Source of the DNA: Citrobacter sp. Cu233 | GTDB taxonomy: Bacteria > Pseudomonadota > Gammaproteobacteria > Enterobacterales > Enterobacteriaceae | Direction: 5' to 3' | DNA length: 64,000 bases | NCBI RefSeq assembly: GCF_030332225.1 | Contig: NZ_JAOWIF010000033.1 | Location: forward strand, 310,001-374,000 | Shown here: piece after piece, positions 40,859-50,761 of the stretch | Layout of the letters: every line of letters begins with the position of its first letter | Position numbering within the stretch: position 1 is the stretch's first letter | Program-made: the position numbers and the translations under genes | Notes under the pieces: generated by a model | The model's database searches: none | Seen by the model: only the letters and a program-made list of their open reading frames with translations | What the model was told of the DNA's origin: nothing

Positions 40859-41498
40859 GATTTTTGTTGTGTAGCCGTACCACGCGTGAAAAATGGCGCT
40901 GCGTAAATGCAGCGTCATGACTGATCGCCACAATACTGGTACTGCGCGCACGACACACTGCCAGCCAGTTTTCGAAGACGCCAAGCCAGTGCGCATCAAA
41001 ATCCCGACTGGGCTCATCCAGCAATAGAATAGCGGGCTCGAGGGCTTCCAGACTGGCGACGGCAACCATGCGTCGCTGCGCTGTATGCAGATCGAGTGGG
41101 TGCGCGTCGGCGACGTCCTCTAGCTGACATAATTGCAGCGCCGCCATCGTGCGTTGCGCAACTTCAGTTGCGGGAAGCTTCTGTAGCCGTAATCCGAAGG
41201 CCACTTCCTCTGCTACCTTGCTGTGAAAAATTTGATTTTCCGCCTCCTGAAACAGCACGCCGAGTACCCTGGCGCGCTCCCTATTTTTCAGTTGCGCAAT
41301 CGCGCGGTTCTGAACGGTTATTGTGCCGGATGAAGGCGTCAGTAGTCCGGCCATGATGCGCAGAAGCGTGGATTTTCCCGCGCCATTATCGCCCGTTAAT
41401 GCCAGCCATTCACCCTCCTGGAGTTCCAGCGAAATATTGCGTAAACAGTCATCGGCGGCGTTCGGCCAGCGATAGCTGACCTGATTTAGCGTTAACAT
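40815..41498 (-). CDS. ECF transporter ATPase 2 (A' subunit), degenerate signature
   Basis: This ABC ATPase of about 227 residues has a normal Walker A (LTGDNGAGKSTLLRIMAG), Walker B (AILLLDEPSRDFDAHW) and His switch (VAISHDAAF), but the signature motif is LDLHTAQRRMVAVAS instead of LSGGQ. The start MLTLNQVSYRW at 41498 overlaps the upstream ATPase by 7 bp. It pairs with ATPase 1 to drive the T component. Absent at this position in K-12. Confidence 0.88.
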   Translation of the reverse strand: MLTLNQVSYRWPNAADDCLRNISLELQEGEWLALTGDNGAGKSTLLRIMAGLLTPSSGTITVQNRAIAQLKNRERARVLGVLFQEAENQIFHSKVAEEVAFGLRLQKLPATEVAQRTMAALQLCQLEDVADAHPLDLHTAQRRMVAVASLEALEPAILLLDEPSRDFDAHWLGVFENWLAVCRARSTSIVAISHDAAFTQRHFSRVVRLHNKNLTPSDMPPQTSSPA

Positions 41499-42169
41499 AG
41501 CGGTGACAAAGCTCCGTCGCGCAACTGCCATGCCCGCTGGCAGTGGCTGAGAAAAGGGGAATGATTGCGTTCAAAAAGCACAATCAAAGCATGCTGTTCC
41601 TGCGCCCAGTGTTGCAGTCGCGCCAGCAGCATTGTCGTGGCCTGCGCCGTCAGGCGACTGAACGCTTCATCCAGAATCAATATTTTCGGCTGCATGGCGA
41701 GTGCGCTGGCAATCACTACCCGCTGGGTTTCCCCGCCGGAAAGGGTGCCGGGATGACGATGGCGCAGAGGCTGACATTCCGTCAGCGCCAGGGCGGCGTC
41801 TATGCGCTGCATAATTTCAGCCTCGGTAAGGCAAAGGTTTTCCGGGCCAAACGCAACTTCTTCCTCCACGCTGAAAGTACAACCTGAAAGCTGCAGGTAA
41901 GGTGACTGCTGCACAAGCTGGATGGTACTCGACTGCTCGACCAGTGACAGTTGCCCGATGGGATTACCCAGTAGCATGCCTGTACCCTCAATTTCTCCCG
42001 GAAGGAAATCGGGATACCAACCAGCCATCAGCTGCGCCAGCGTGCTTTTCCCGCTGCCGTTATCGCCAAAAATAGCCACCATACCAGGGCTGGCATAATG
42101 GAAATCGTAACAGGCAGGTGGCCGCATAGCGTTCGTCGGGAGATAGCGAAACTGCTCTAACGTAACCAT
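41492..42169 (-). CDS. ECF transporter ATPase 1 (A subunit), atypical His switch
   Basis: This 225-residue ABC ATPase has Walker A (IFGDNGSGKSTLAQLMAG), an intact signature (GTLSGGETQRVVIASALAM) and Walker B (ILILDEAFSRLTAQ), but the D-loop Asp is Thr and the region expected to hold the His switch reads LIVLFERNHSPF. It starts 13 bp inside the end of the T-component gene. Confidence 0.88.
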   Translation of the reverse strand: MVTLEQFRYLPTNAMRPPACYDFHYASPGMVAIFGDNGSGKSTLAQLMAGWYPDFLPGEIEGTGMLLGNPIGQLSLVEQSSTIQLVQQSPYLQLSGCTFSVEEEVAFGPENLCLTEAEIMQRIDAALALTECQPLRHRHPGTLSGGETQRVVIASALAMQPKILILDEAFSRLTAQATTMLLARLQHWAQEQHALIVLFERNHSPFLSHCQRAWQLRDGALSPLC

Positions 42170-42864
42170 ATCCAGACTCCTGTCTCAACCACCATCAGAA
42201 CCACCATCCCGTAGCGGGCCAGACGTTGTGTGGTGCTGTCTGATGGTGCCCACAGCGTGGTGCGTGTGCGATGTAGTCGAAATCCGCGCATATCGAGCGC
42301 TGCACCGCGAACGGCTAAGTCATTGAGCGCGTTATGGGTGAGCGGCACAACCAAAGCAGGCATGGCGCGTAAACGTTGATACCAGCTCTCATCCAGCGGT
42401 ACGCCGCGTGCGCGCTGGGCCTCGTGAATAATCGCCAACTGGTGTTTGAGCTGTTCAACCACCAGCAACGGGCCTGCAAACAGGTAGGCAACGCCTGGCG
42501 GCAGGCGAGACGCGAACAGGGCGCGCATAAAGCGCGAAACCGGTACGTATTGCATCCACATCTGCGATGTCGACACAATGGCCAGGATCCTTAGCCAGAG
42601 CGTAACGGCATCGGCCCAACGTTCCGGCGTGCGCGGCTGCCCGCTAATCCACTCGGTAAGCCATCCGCCGTGTACCAGCCATAGTCCCAGTCCTAAGGGG
42701 ATCATCAGCCAGAGTACGTATTTCGCCCGCGACCGCGTAGCCTTCATACATAGCAAACCGACGAACGTCGCGGCGCTGTACACGCCGAGCGGCACTCCGG
42801 CTGGCAGCAGGAGCGTGGAGCAGGCGCCAAGCGCCCACAGAGTTAACGACGTAAACGGGTGCAT
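42157..42864 (-). CDS. ECF transporter T component (EcfT-like)
   Basis: This 235-residue membrane protein of the CbiQ/EcfT type has about five hydrophobic segments and the two cytosolic coupling motifs with ARG/RG signatures (HEAQRARGVPLD and AVRGAALDMRGFRL). It couples the two ATPases to the substrate-binding S component. Its ATG abuts the S-component stop. Confidence 0.87.
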   Translation of the reverse strand: MHPFTSLTLWALGACSTLLLPAGVPLGVYSAATFVGLLCMKATRSRAKYVLWLMIPLGLGLWLVHGGWLTEWISGQPRTPERWADAVTLWLRILAIVSTSQMWMQYVPVSRFMRALFASRLPPGVAYLFAGPLLVVEQLKHQLAIIHEAQRARGVPLDESWYQRLRAMPALVVPLTHNALNDLAVRGAALDMRGFRLHRTRTTLWAPSDSTTQRLARYGMVVLMVVETGVWIWLR

Positions 42865-43443
42865 TTAGCGCACAGCAGACATCGTTGGGAAATGGCGCGT
42901 GGTGCGCAGCGGAAGTTGGCGTAACAGTATCCAGACGATGATGGCCGTGAGGATTTTATCGACCAGATTCGCGCCGATAACGGTGATGGCAACGGACTCC
43001 ACCAGGTTCTGACCGACCGAGTGCATCCAGGCGACAAAAAGATCGGCGCCGCTGCCGGTGACGCCGCCGAACAGGGTCGTGCGAATCGGCACGGCAACGA
43101 GGGTCACGGCAAGCGTGATGATCACGCCGCTGGCCACGACTTTGGGTAAGGTGCGAAACCAGCCCGCCCGTGCCAGCCAACCGGCAACCAGGCCGATAAC
43201 CATCGCCACGGGAGCAAAGGCGGCTGCAATTGGATCGGTCAGCAGTCCCCACAGCAGATTAGTGAGCAAGCCGGTCAACATCCCCACAACCGGGCCTAAC
43301 AGTACCGCGCTAATTAAGGTGCCAATGGAGTCGAGAAAAATAGGCAATTTCAACATACTGATAAGCTGCCCCCCGACCATGTTGATAGCGATAGCAATGA
43401 CAATCAGTACCAGAGACTGGCTGGAAAATTGGCGACGCGCCAT
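42865..43443 (-). CDS. ECF transporter S (substrate-binding) component
   Basis: This 192-residue protein has about six membrane helices and the S-component style N-terminus with MVGGQLISMLKLPIFLDSIG and GPVVGMLTGLLTNLLWGL. It should bind a vitamin or other micronutrient. The ligand cannot be read from sequence; no vitamin riboswitch is seen upstream. It lies 24 bp after the PPC-domain gene, probably in one operon. Confidence 0.85.
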   Translation of the reverse strand: MARRQFSSQSLVLIVIAIAINMVGGQLISMLKLPIFLDSIGTLISAVLLGPVVGMLTGLLTNLLWGLLTDPIAAAFAPVAMVIGLVAGWLARAGWFRTLPKVVASGVIITLAVTLVAVPIRTTLFGGVTGSGADLFVAWMHSVGQNLVESVAITVIGANLVDKILTAIIVWILLRQLPLRTTRHFPTMSAVR

Positions 43444-43467
43444 AGAAGACCTCTTTTAAGTGAAGCG

Positions 43468-43893
43468 TTAGCGGGATGAAATAACCAGTTCGTCATAACC
43501 GGAAACGGTGCAGGGTTGGCGACTAAATGCCAGACCTGTTAGCTCGCCAATGACCAGTTCCAGTGTGGTTCGCACAGTACAGCCTGTCATCATGTGGCCC
43601 CCCAGCATGGTGCCTTGTGGATCGGACACCGCAAGATGGAGGTGTTCGCCAGTCAGTTCCAGCGTGCCGTTCAGGGAGATGACTTCCCAGGTACCGGTAA
43701 GTAATGTGGTTTCTTCACGCCCAGCGTAGCGTAAAGCGACGTTGGTCAGGCTTCCGGTACAACCTGCTATCCATGCCGCCTGCAACTGGTGTTGCTGGAC
43801 AAAAGCATGTAGCTGAGAAAAGACTTCCTGACCGGGGAACAAACGCAGCGCATGAAAGCGAGCTTCAGATGATTGAGGAGTGAATGTAGCCAT
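43468..43893 (-). CDS. PPC-domain (DUF296) protein
   Basis: This 141-residue protein is a single PPC/DUF296 domain with the hallmark GEHLHLAVSDPQGTMLGGHM and a conserved WIAGCTGSLTNVALRY segment. PPC domains form trimers and occur in plant AT-hook DNA-binding proteins; the bacterial single-domain proteins have no AT-hook and no fixed function. It is the first gene of the ECF unit, so a binding, enzymatic or regulatory role for the transported ligand is likely (inference). Confidence 0.85.
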   Translation of the reverse strand: MATFTPQSSEARFHALRLFPGQEVFSQLHAFVQQHQLQAAWIAGCTGSLTNVALRYAGREETTLLTGTWEVISLNGTLELTGEHLHLAVSDPQGTMLGGHMMTGCTVRTTLELVIGELTGLAFSRQPCTVSGYDELVISSR

Positions 43894-44267
43894 GATTGAG
43901 GGACTCCGAGACTCGGACGTAGCGCTGATAATATAGACGCAGGTTAGGGAGCTTTCTGATATAAATCAGGATTTGTGACACAGCAACGAAATAATCTTGC
44001 TACGCTTATTCGCAATTCTGGAATATGGAATAAATTTAGCAGTGAAGGGTTTCAAAATGTGACGCAAGTCAGATAACTGTGTTCTGTTGCTGGACAATCA
44101 TTCCTTTTATTCCTTGTTTCGCTTATTCTAGCTGAAGCGTTTCAGTCGATTAAATGTTCGACAATTAATCAATTAGTCGCAGTTTGCGACAGGTAAGGTT
44201 TCCCTGAACGGTTTGCTGCATTACTCTGTCAGCCACATCGTTTCTGAGAAATCCTTGCAGGAGACCT
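43894..44267. promoter_or_regulatory. Divergent control region between the PPC-ECF unit and epd
   Basis: This 374-bp AT-rich gap serves both directions. A Cra-like site lies at 44131. No folded vitamin riboswitch (TPP, FMN, cobalamin boxes) was recognised on the ECF side. Confidence 0.5.
44131..44146. promoter_or_regulatory. Candidate Cra (FruR) site upstream of epd
   Basis: GCTGAAGCGTTTCAGT is close to the Cra consensus RSTGAAWCSNTHHW and to the palindrome TGAAACGTTTCA. Cra represses epd-pgk in E. coli, which fits the position about 120 bp upstream of the start. Confidence 0.65.
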
Positions 44268-45287
44268 ATGACCGTACGCGTAGCGATTAATGGTTTCGGT
44301 CGCATCGGACGTAACGTGGTTCGTGCTTTGTATGAATCCGGGCGTCGGGCGGAAATCACCGTGGTGGCTATCAACGAACTGGCGGATGCCGCAGGCATGG
44401 CGCATTTGTTGAAATATGACACCAGCCATGGGCGTTTTGCCTGGGATGTTCGTCAGGAACGTGACCAGCTCATCGTTGGCGATGACGCGATTCGCATTCT
44501 GCATGAGCGAACCCTTGATGCGCTTCCGTGGCGTGAATTGGGCGTCGACGTTGTGCTGGACTGCACAGGTGTTTTCGGCAATCGCGAACACGGCGAGGCG
44601 CATATTGCCGCTGGTGCTAAAAAAGTGCTCTTTTCACATCCTGGCAGTCACGACATCGACGCAACCGTTGTGTTTGGCGTTAACCAGGAGCAACTGCGCG
44701 CTGAGCACCGAATCGTCTCCAACGCCTCCTGCACCACGAATTGTATAATTCCCGTCATTAAATTGCTGGATGATGCTTACGGCATTGAGTCTGGTACCGT
44801 CACGACGATCCACTCCGCGATGCACGATCAGCAGGTTATTGATGCTTATCATCCTGACCTGCGCCGCACGAGAGCGGCTAGCCAGTCGATCATCCCGGTT
44901 GATACCAAACTGGCGGCAGGTATCACACGAATTTTTCCGCAATTTAACGATCGTTTTGAAGCGATTGCGGTACGTGTACCGACCATTAATGTGACGGCGA
45001 TCGACTTAAGCGTGACGGTGAAAAAACCGGTAAAAGCCAGTGAAGTCAACCAGTTGCTGCAAAAAGCAGCACAAGGTGCATTTCATGGTATAGTTGACTA
45101 TACGGAATTACCGTTGGTCTCTGTAGATTTTAACCACGACCCGCACAGCGCCATCGTTGATGGTACACAAACGCGTGTGAGTGGGGCTCACCTGATCAAG
45201 ACCCTGGTCTGGTGCGATAATGAATGGGGCTTTGCTAACCGCATGCTCGACACAACGTTAGCGATGGCTGCTATTGGTTTCAGGTAA
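44268..45287 (+). CDS. epd: Epd, D-erythrose-4-phosphate dehydrogenase
   Basis: This 339-residue GAPDH-like enzyme oxidises erythrose-4-phosphate to 4-phosphoerythronate for pyridoxal phosphate synthesis. The NAD loop is [15 protein letters not shown] and the catalytic Cys/His pair lies in [13 protein letters not shown] and the following [10 protein letters not shown] segment. It heads epd-pgk-fbaA, 48 bp before pgk. Confidence 0.97.
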   Translation: MTVRVAINGFGRIGRNVVRALYESGRRAEITVVAINELADAAGMAHLLKYDTSHGRFAWDVRQERDQLIVGDDAIRILHERTLDALPWRELGVDVVLDCTGVFGNREHGEAHIAAGAKKVLFSHPGSHDIDATVVFGVNQEQLRAEHRIVSNASCTTNCIIPVIKLLDDAYGIESGTVTTIHSAMHDQQVIDAYHPDLRRTRAASQSIIPVDTKLAAGITRIFPQFNDRFEAIAVRVPTINVTAIDLSVTVKKPVKASEVNQLLQKAAQGAFHGIVDYTELPLVSVDFNHDPHSAIVDGTQTRVSGAHLIKTLVWCDNEWGFANRMLDTTLAMAAIGFR

Positions 45288-45335
45288 GGCGCGTGAGCGC
45301 TTGCAAAACTTTAAGAATCAACGAGAGGATTCACC

Positions 45336-46499
45336 ATGTCTGTAATTAAGATGACCGATCTGGATCTTGCTGGTAAACGTGTTTTTATCCGTGCGGATCT
45401 GAACGTACCAGTTAAAGAAGGGAAAGTAACCAGCGATGCGCGTATCCGTGCCTCTCTGCCAACCATCGAGCTGGCCCTGAAGCAGGGTGCAAAAGTGATG
45501 GTAACTTCCCACTTGGGTCGTCCTACCGAAGGCGAGTACAACGAAGAATTCTCTCTGCTGCCGGTTGTTAACTACCTGAAAGACAAACTGTCTGCTCCGG
45601 TTCGCCTGGTAAAAGATTACCTGGACGGCGTTGAAGTTGCGGCCGGTGAACTGGTTGTTCTGGAAAACGTTCGCTTCAACAAAGGCGAGAAGAAAGACGA
45701 CGAAGCGCTGTCCAAAAAATATGCCGCACTGTGCGACGTATTCGTCATGGATGCTTTCGGCACGGCTCACCGTGCACAGGCTTCCACTCATGGTATCGGT
45801 AAATTCGCTGATGTAGCGTGTGCGGGTCCGCTGCTGGCTGCTGAGCTGGATGCACTGGGTAAAGCACTGAAAGAACCTGCTCGTCCGATGGTTGCTATTG
45901 TTGGTGGTTCTAAAGTTTCTACCAAACTGACTGTTCTGGACTCCCTGTCTAAAATCGCCGATCAGCTGATCGTAGGCGGTGGTATTGCGAACACCTTCGT
46001 TGCCGCTCAAGGCCACAACGTGGGTAAATCCCTGTACGAAGCTGACCTGGTTGATGAAGCTAAGCGTCTGCTGACCACTTGTGACATCCCGGTTCCAACT
46101 GACGTTCGCGTAGCGACTGAATTCTCTGAAACTGCACCGGCTACTCTGAAATCCGTTAGCGATGTGAAAGAAGACGAGCAGATTCTGGATATCGGCGACG
46201 CTTCTGCACAGCAGCTGGCTGACATCCTGAAGAATGCGAAAACCATTCTGTGGAACGGCCCGGTTGGTGTGTTTGAATTCCCGAACTTCCGTAAAGGTAC
46301 TGAAATCGTTGCTAATGCGATCGCAGACAGCGAAGCGTTCTCCATCGCAGGCGGCGGCGATACTCTGGCAGCAATCGACCTGTTCGGCATCGCTGACAAA
46401 ATCTCCTACATCTCGACTGGTGGTGGCGCATTCCTCGAATTCGTGGAAGGCAAAGTACTGCCAGCAGTAGCCATGCTCGAAGAGCGTGCTAAAAAGTAA
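45336..46499 (+). CDS. pgk: Pgk, phosphoglycerate kinase
   Basis: This 387-residue glycolytic enzyme transfers phosphate from 1,3-bisphosphoglycerate to ADP. Signature segments are [12 protein letters not shown] near the N-terminus, [10 protein letters not shown], and the C-terminal [15 protein letters not shown]. Codon use is highly biased. Preceded by a good AGAGGA ribosome-binding site and cotranscribed with epd. Confidence 0.98.
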   Translation: MSVIKMTDLDLAGKRVFIRADLNVPVKEGKVTSDARIRASLPTIELALKQGAKVMVTSHLGRPTEGEYNEEFSLLPVVNYLKDKLSAPVRLVKDYLDGVEVAAGELVVLENVRFNKGEKKDDEALSKKYAALCDVFVMDAFGTAHRAQASTHGIGKFADVACAGPLLAAELDALGKALKEPARPMVAIVGGSKVSTKLTVLDSLSKIADQLIVGGGIANTFVAAQGHNVGKSLYEADLVDEAKRLLTTCDIPVPTDVRVATEFSETAPATLKSVSDVKEDEQILDIGDASAQQLADILKNAKTILWNGPVGVFEFPNFRKGTEIVANAIADSEAFSIAGGGDTLAAIDLFGIADKISYISTGGGAFLEFVEGKVLPAVAMLEERAKK

Positions 46500-46507
46500 G
46501 ACTTTAA

Positions 46508-46532
46508 TGGGCAGGGAAACCTGCCCTTATTT
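46508..46532 (+). terminator. Hairpin after pgk
   Basis: GGGCAGG-GAAA-CCTGCCC followed by TTATTT, 9 bp after the pgk stop. It could partly terminate or stabilise pgk mRNA upstream of fbaA. Confidence 0.65.
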
Positions 46533-46570
46533 CAGCGCGCTCCAGAGCACGCTTCAATTCTTTACACAAA

Positions 46571-46681
46571 ATCATTCGAGTTGCATCAAGGCGGCAACTG
46601 AGTGAGTTCCCCGGGAGCTTACTTACGTAAGTGACTGGGGCGAGCGAAGGCAGCCAACGCTGAGGCGGCTTGAAGGATGAT
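46571..46681 (+). repeat. ERIC element (copy 2) between pgk and fbaA
   Basis: It contains GTAAGTGACTGGGGCGAGCG (46628) and, on the other strand, GTAAGCTCCCGGGGAACTCA, both close to the ERIC primer consensus. Ends ATTCGAGTTGCATC and GGCTTGAAGGATGAT correspond to the element's inverted termini. It ends about 33 bp before the fbaA start. Confidence 0.9.
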
Positions 46682-46714
46682 GTGTACAACGGCCGAAGAT
46701 ACAGGACTCGTAAA

Positions 46715-47794
46715 ATGTCTAAAATTTTTGATTTCGTAAAACCAGGCGTAATCACTGGTGATGACGTACAGAAAGTTTTCCAGGTAGCAAAAGAAAACAA
46801 CTTTGCTCTGCCAGCTGTTAACTGCGTAGGTACCGACTCCATCAACGCCGTTCTGGAAACCGCTGCAAAAGTTAAAGCGCCGGTAATCGTACAGTTCTCC
46901 AACGGTGGTGCTTCTTTCATCGCGGGTAAAGGCGTGAAGTCCGACGTTCCTCAGGGCGCTGCAATCCTGGGTGCTATCTCTGGCGCGCATCACGTTCACC
47001 AGATGGCTGAACACTACGGTGTTCCGGTTATCCTGCACACTGACCACTGCGCGAAGAAACTGCTGCCGTGGATCGACGGTCTGCTGGACGCGGGTGAAAA
47101 ACACTTTGCAGCAACGGGCAAACCGCTGTTCTCTTCTCACATGATCGACCTGTCTGAAGAGTCTCTGGAAGAGAACATCGAAATCTGCTCCAAATACCTG
47201 GCGCGTATGTCCAAAATGGGCATGACTCTGGAAATCGAACTGGGTTGCACCGGTGGTGAAGAAGACGGCGTGGACAACAGCCACATGGACGCTTCTGCCC
47301 TGTACACCCAGCCGGAAGACGTTGATTATGCTTACACTGAGCTGAGCAAAATCAGCCCGCGTTTCACCATCGCTGCTTCCTTCGGCAACGTACACGGCGT
47401 GTACAAGCCGGGCAACGTGGTTCTGACTCCGACCATCCTGCGCGATTCTCAGGACTATGTTTCTAAGAAACATAACCTGCCGCACAACAGCCTGAACTTC
47501 GTGTTCCACGGCGGTTCCGGTTCTACTGCTCAGGAAATCAAAGACTCCGTAAGCTACGGCGTAGTGAAAATGAACATCGATACCGATACCCAATGGGCTA
47601 CCTGGGAAGGCGTTCTGAACTACTACAAAGCCAACGAAGCTTACCTGCAGGGTCAGCTGGGCAACCCGAAAGGCGAAGATCAGCCGAACAAGAAATACTA
47701 CGATCCGCGCGTATGGCTGCGTGCTGGTCAGGCAACCATGATCACCCGTCTGGAACAGGCTTTCAAAGAACTGAACGCGGTTGACGTTCTGTAA
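46715..47794 (+). CDS. fbaA: FbaA, class II fructose-bisphosphate aldolase
   Basis: This 359-residue Zn-dependent aldolase splits fructose-1,6-bisphosphate. The start MSKIFDFVKPGVITGDDVQK at 46715 was chosen by conservation; the 15 upstream codons come from repeat DNA. Zinc ligands are in ILHTDHCAKK, with ELGCTGGEEDGVDN and FHGGSGST forming the rest of the site. Codon bias is strong. Confidence 0.98.
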   Translation: MSKIFDFVKPGVITGDDVQKVFQVAKENNFALPAVNCVGTDSINAVLETAAKVKAPVIVQFSNGGASFIAGKGVKSDVPQGAAILGAISGAHHVHQMAEHYGVPVILHTDHCAKKLLPWIDGLLDAGEKHFAATGKPLFSSHMIDLSEESLEENIEICSKYLARMSKMGMTLEIELGCTGGEEDGVDNSHMDASALYTQPEDVDYAYTELSKISPRFTIAASFGNVHGVYKPGNVVLTPTILRDSQDYVSKKHNLPHNSLNFVFHGGSGSTAQEIKDSVSYGVVKMNIDTDTQWATWEGVLNYYKANEAYLQGQLGNPKGEDQPNKKYYDPRVWLRAGQATMITRLEQAFKELNAVDVL

Positions 47795-47817
47795 TTTACG
47801 CCGTTCTACGTGACATG

Positions 47818-47846
47818 AGGCCCGCAAATGCGGGCCTTTTTTATTA
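47818..47846 (+). terminator. fbaA intrinsic terminator
   Basis: GGCCCGC-AAAT-GCGGGCC followed by TTTTTT. Confidence 0.92.
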
Positions 47847-47984
47847 TGATTTCAATATGCTGACGACAGAAATTTTGTGATCAATTTGGCAACATTGGTT
47901 TTTTTTGTTTAACCTAGTCAGGTTGCCCACCCCGGTGGGGGGGCTTTATTTCTCCCGTTTGGGTAAGCAAAAAAGGAATATTGA

Positions 47985-48845
<861 letters not shown>

Positions 48846-48850
48846 TCGCG

Positions 48851-48923
48851 TGCCCGGTGGTGCTATCGCTTACCGGGCCTACAAAATCTCCAGGCCGGAT
48901 AAGACGTCAGCCGCCATCCGGTA
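48851..48923. repeat. REP/BIME between mscS and argO
   Basis: Two units are visible: GCCCGGTGGTGC...TTACCGGGCCTAC and CAGGCCGGATAAGACG...CGCCATCCGGT. Confidence 0.8.
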
Positions 48924-49035
48924 TTTCCTCTCCAGGTATTAATTCCTCTTATCCCTGATTAATATTATCAATTTCCGCTAATGATTTTCCCGCGCTATAG
49001 TCTGCGCTTAAGAGAAATAGCTCGGGATAAATAAC

Positions 49036-49671
49036 GTGATATCTTATTATTTTCAAGGTCTTGCGCTTGGTGCAGCCATGATCCTTCCACTTGGCCCGCA
49101 GAACGCTTTTGTGATGAATCAGGGTATTCGTCGCCAGTATCACATCATGATTGCCTTACTTTGCGCCATCAGCGACTTAGTGCTGATCTGTGCCGGTATC
49201 TTTGGTGGTAGTGCCTTGTTGATGCAGTCGCCGTGGTTGATGGCGCTGGTGACCTGGGGCGGGGTGGCGTTTTTACTCTGGTATGGCTTTGGTGCGTTAA
49301 AAACGGCGATGAGCAGTAACCTGGAGCTGGCCAGCGCCGAGGTGATGAAGCAGGGCCGCTGGAAAATCATCGCCACCATGCTGGCGGTAACCTGGCTAAA
49401 CCCCCATGTCTATTTGGATACTTTTGTCGTGCTGGGCAGCCTCGGCGGTCAACTGGATGTGGAACCTAAGCGCTGGTTTGCACTGGGAACCGTCAGCGCA
49501 TCGTTCCTGTGGTTCTTTGGTCTGGCACTGCTGGCGGCCTGGCTGGCCCCGCGTCTGCGCACGGCTAAAGCCCAGCGCATTATCAACACGCTGGTGGGAT
49601 TAGTGATGTGGTTTATCGCTTTTCAGCTGGCAAAAGAAGGTGTTGCGCACGTTGATGCGCTGTTCAACTAA
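49036..49671 (+). CDS. argO: ArgO, arginine exporter
   Basis: This 211-residue LysE-family inner-membrane exporter has about six spans and the family motif [17 protein letters not shown] near the N-terminus. It exports arginine and canavanine, and in E. coli is activated by ArgP with arginine. A GCTATAGT -10-like box lies at about 48993. The regulator ArgP is encoded 8 kb further on. Confidence 0.97.
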   Translation: MISYYFQGLALGAAMILPLGPQNAFVMNQGIRRQYHIMIALLCAISDLVLICAGIFGGSALLMQSPWLMALVTWGGVAFLLWYGFGALKTAMSSNLELASAEVMKQGRWKIIATMLAVTWLNPHVYLDTFVVLGSLGGQLDVEPKRWFALGTVSASFLWFFGLALLAAWLAPRLRTAKAQRIINTLVGLVMWFIAFQLAKEGVAHVDALFN

Positions 49672-49816
49672 GAGTCAGGCCCATTAGGCTATTTTATTGG
49701 CCATTTTGGCCCTGGGCAGTGCTCAACATCCTCACGTACTACGTGTACGCTCTGGTTTTTCCGCGCTGTCCGTGTTCAAACTGGCTGCAACAATGACGCC
49801 TGATGGGCCTGACTCT
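49671..49816. repeat. Dispersed intergenic repeat with terminal inverted repeats (copy B, after argO)
   Basis: The ends AGAGTCAGGCCCATTAGGC and, on the other strand, AGAGTCAGGCCCATCAGGC form a 19-bp terminal inverted repeat with one mismatch. The 113-bp core (49681-49793) matches copy A at 31972-32084 without gaps. The left end overlaps the argO stop codon by one base. Confidence 0.82.
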
Positions 49817-49908
49817 AAGTGTTGTCTGATGGACAACACGGCGAGATCGGCTAAGCTTGCCTGCATGCGCCCTGAGTTTAGGGGTATATGTAACATGGAG
49901 GAACGACA

Positions 49909-50640
49909 GTGAAGTTCAAAGTCATCGCCCTGGCGGCATTAGTCGGATTCAGCGCACTCTCGGTACAGGCAAACGAATTGCCCAATGGACCACACATCGT
50001 GACTTCCGGAACGGCAAGCGTCGATGCGACACCTGATATTGCCACTCTGGCAATTGAAGTGAATGTAGCGGCGAAGGATGCAGCATCTGCGAAAAAGCAA
50101 GCCGACGATCGTGTGGCGCAGTATCTTTCCTTCCTTGAGCAAAACCAGATAGCGAAGAAGGATATTAGCTCCGCCAATCTGCGTACACAGCCGGACTACG
50201 ATTACCAGAATGGTAAAAGCGTACTGAAAGGCTACCGCGCGGTACGTACTGTTGAGGTTACGCTGCGTCAGCTGGATAAACTTAACGCATTGCTGGATGG
50301 CGCGCTGAAAGCGGGTCTGAACGAGATTCGTTCGGTGTCACTGGGCGTGGCTCAGCCAGATGCTTACAAAGACAAGGCGCGTAAAGCGGCCATTGATGAT
50401 GCGATTCATCAGGCTGAACAGCTGGCGGCGGGCTTTAACAGCAAACTTGGTCCGGTGTACAGCGTGCGCTACCACGTTTCGAATTATCAGCCGAGCCCGA
50501 TGGTACGGATGATGAAAGCCGACGCGGCTCCTGCGCCATCTGCTCAGGAGACCTACGAACAGCCGGTCATTCAGTTTGACGATCAGGTCGATGTGGTTTT
50601 CCAGATAGAACCCGCGACAGCACCTGCCAAAACGCAGTAA
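49909..50640 (+). CDS. yggE: YggE, periplasmic SIMPL-domain (DUF541) protein
   Basis: This 243-residue protein starts with GTG preceded by GGAGGAA and has a signal peptide ending VQANE. The SIMPL domain shows GTASVDATPDIATLAIEV and LRTQPDYDYQNG...GYRAVRTVEV. E. coli YggE has been linked to oxidative stress tolerance; biochemical function is unknown. Confidence 0.94.
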   Translation: MKFKVIALAALVGFSALSVQANELPNGPHIVTSGTASVDATPDIATLAIEVNVAAKDAASAKKQADDRVAQYLSFLEQNQIAKKDISSANLRTQPDYDYQNGKSVLKGYRAVRTVEVTLRQLDKLNALLDGALKAGLNEIRSVSLGVAQPDAYKDKARKAAIDDAIHQAEQLAAGFNSKLGPVYSVRYHVSNYQPSPMVRMMKADAAPAPSAQETYEQPVIQFDDQVDVVFQIEPATAPAKTQ

Positions 50641-50648
50641 TCTTTTCA

Positions 50649-50675
50649 GACCCGGCTTATCCGCCGGGTTTTTTC
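50649..50675 (+). terminator. yggE intrinsic terminator
   Basis: ACCCGGC...GCCGGGT stem followed by TTTTTC. Confidence 0.88.
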
Positions 50676-50761
50676 TGTGAACAACTGTAAAAATGCGACC
50701 GCGTCGCGAGTCTTTTTTTTGTCTTGATGAGGATATGCCGTAGTGATTTTATGAGGTGACT

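Noticed and set aside
46619..47827. 402-codon minus-strand frame opposite fbaA
   Set aside because: It mirrors fbaA codon bias and part of the ERIC element; no motif or ribosome-binding site supports it.
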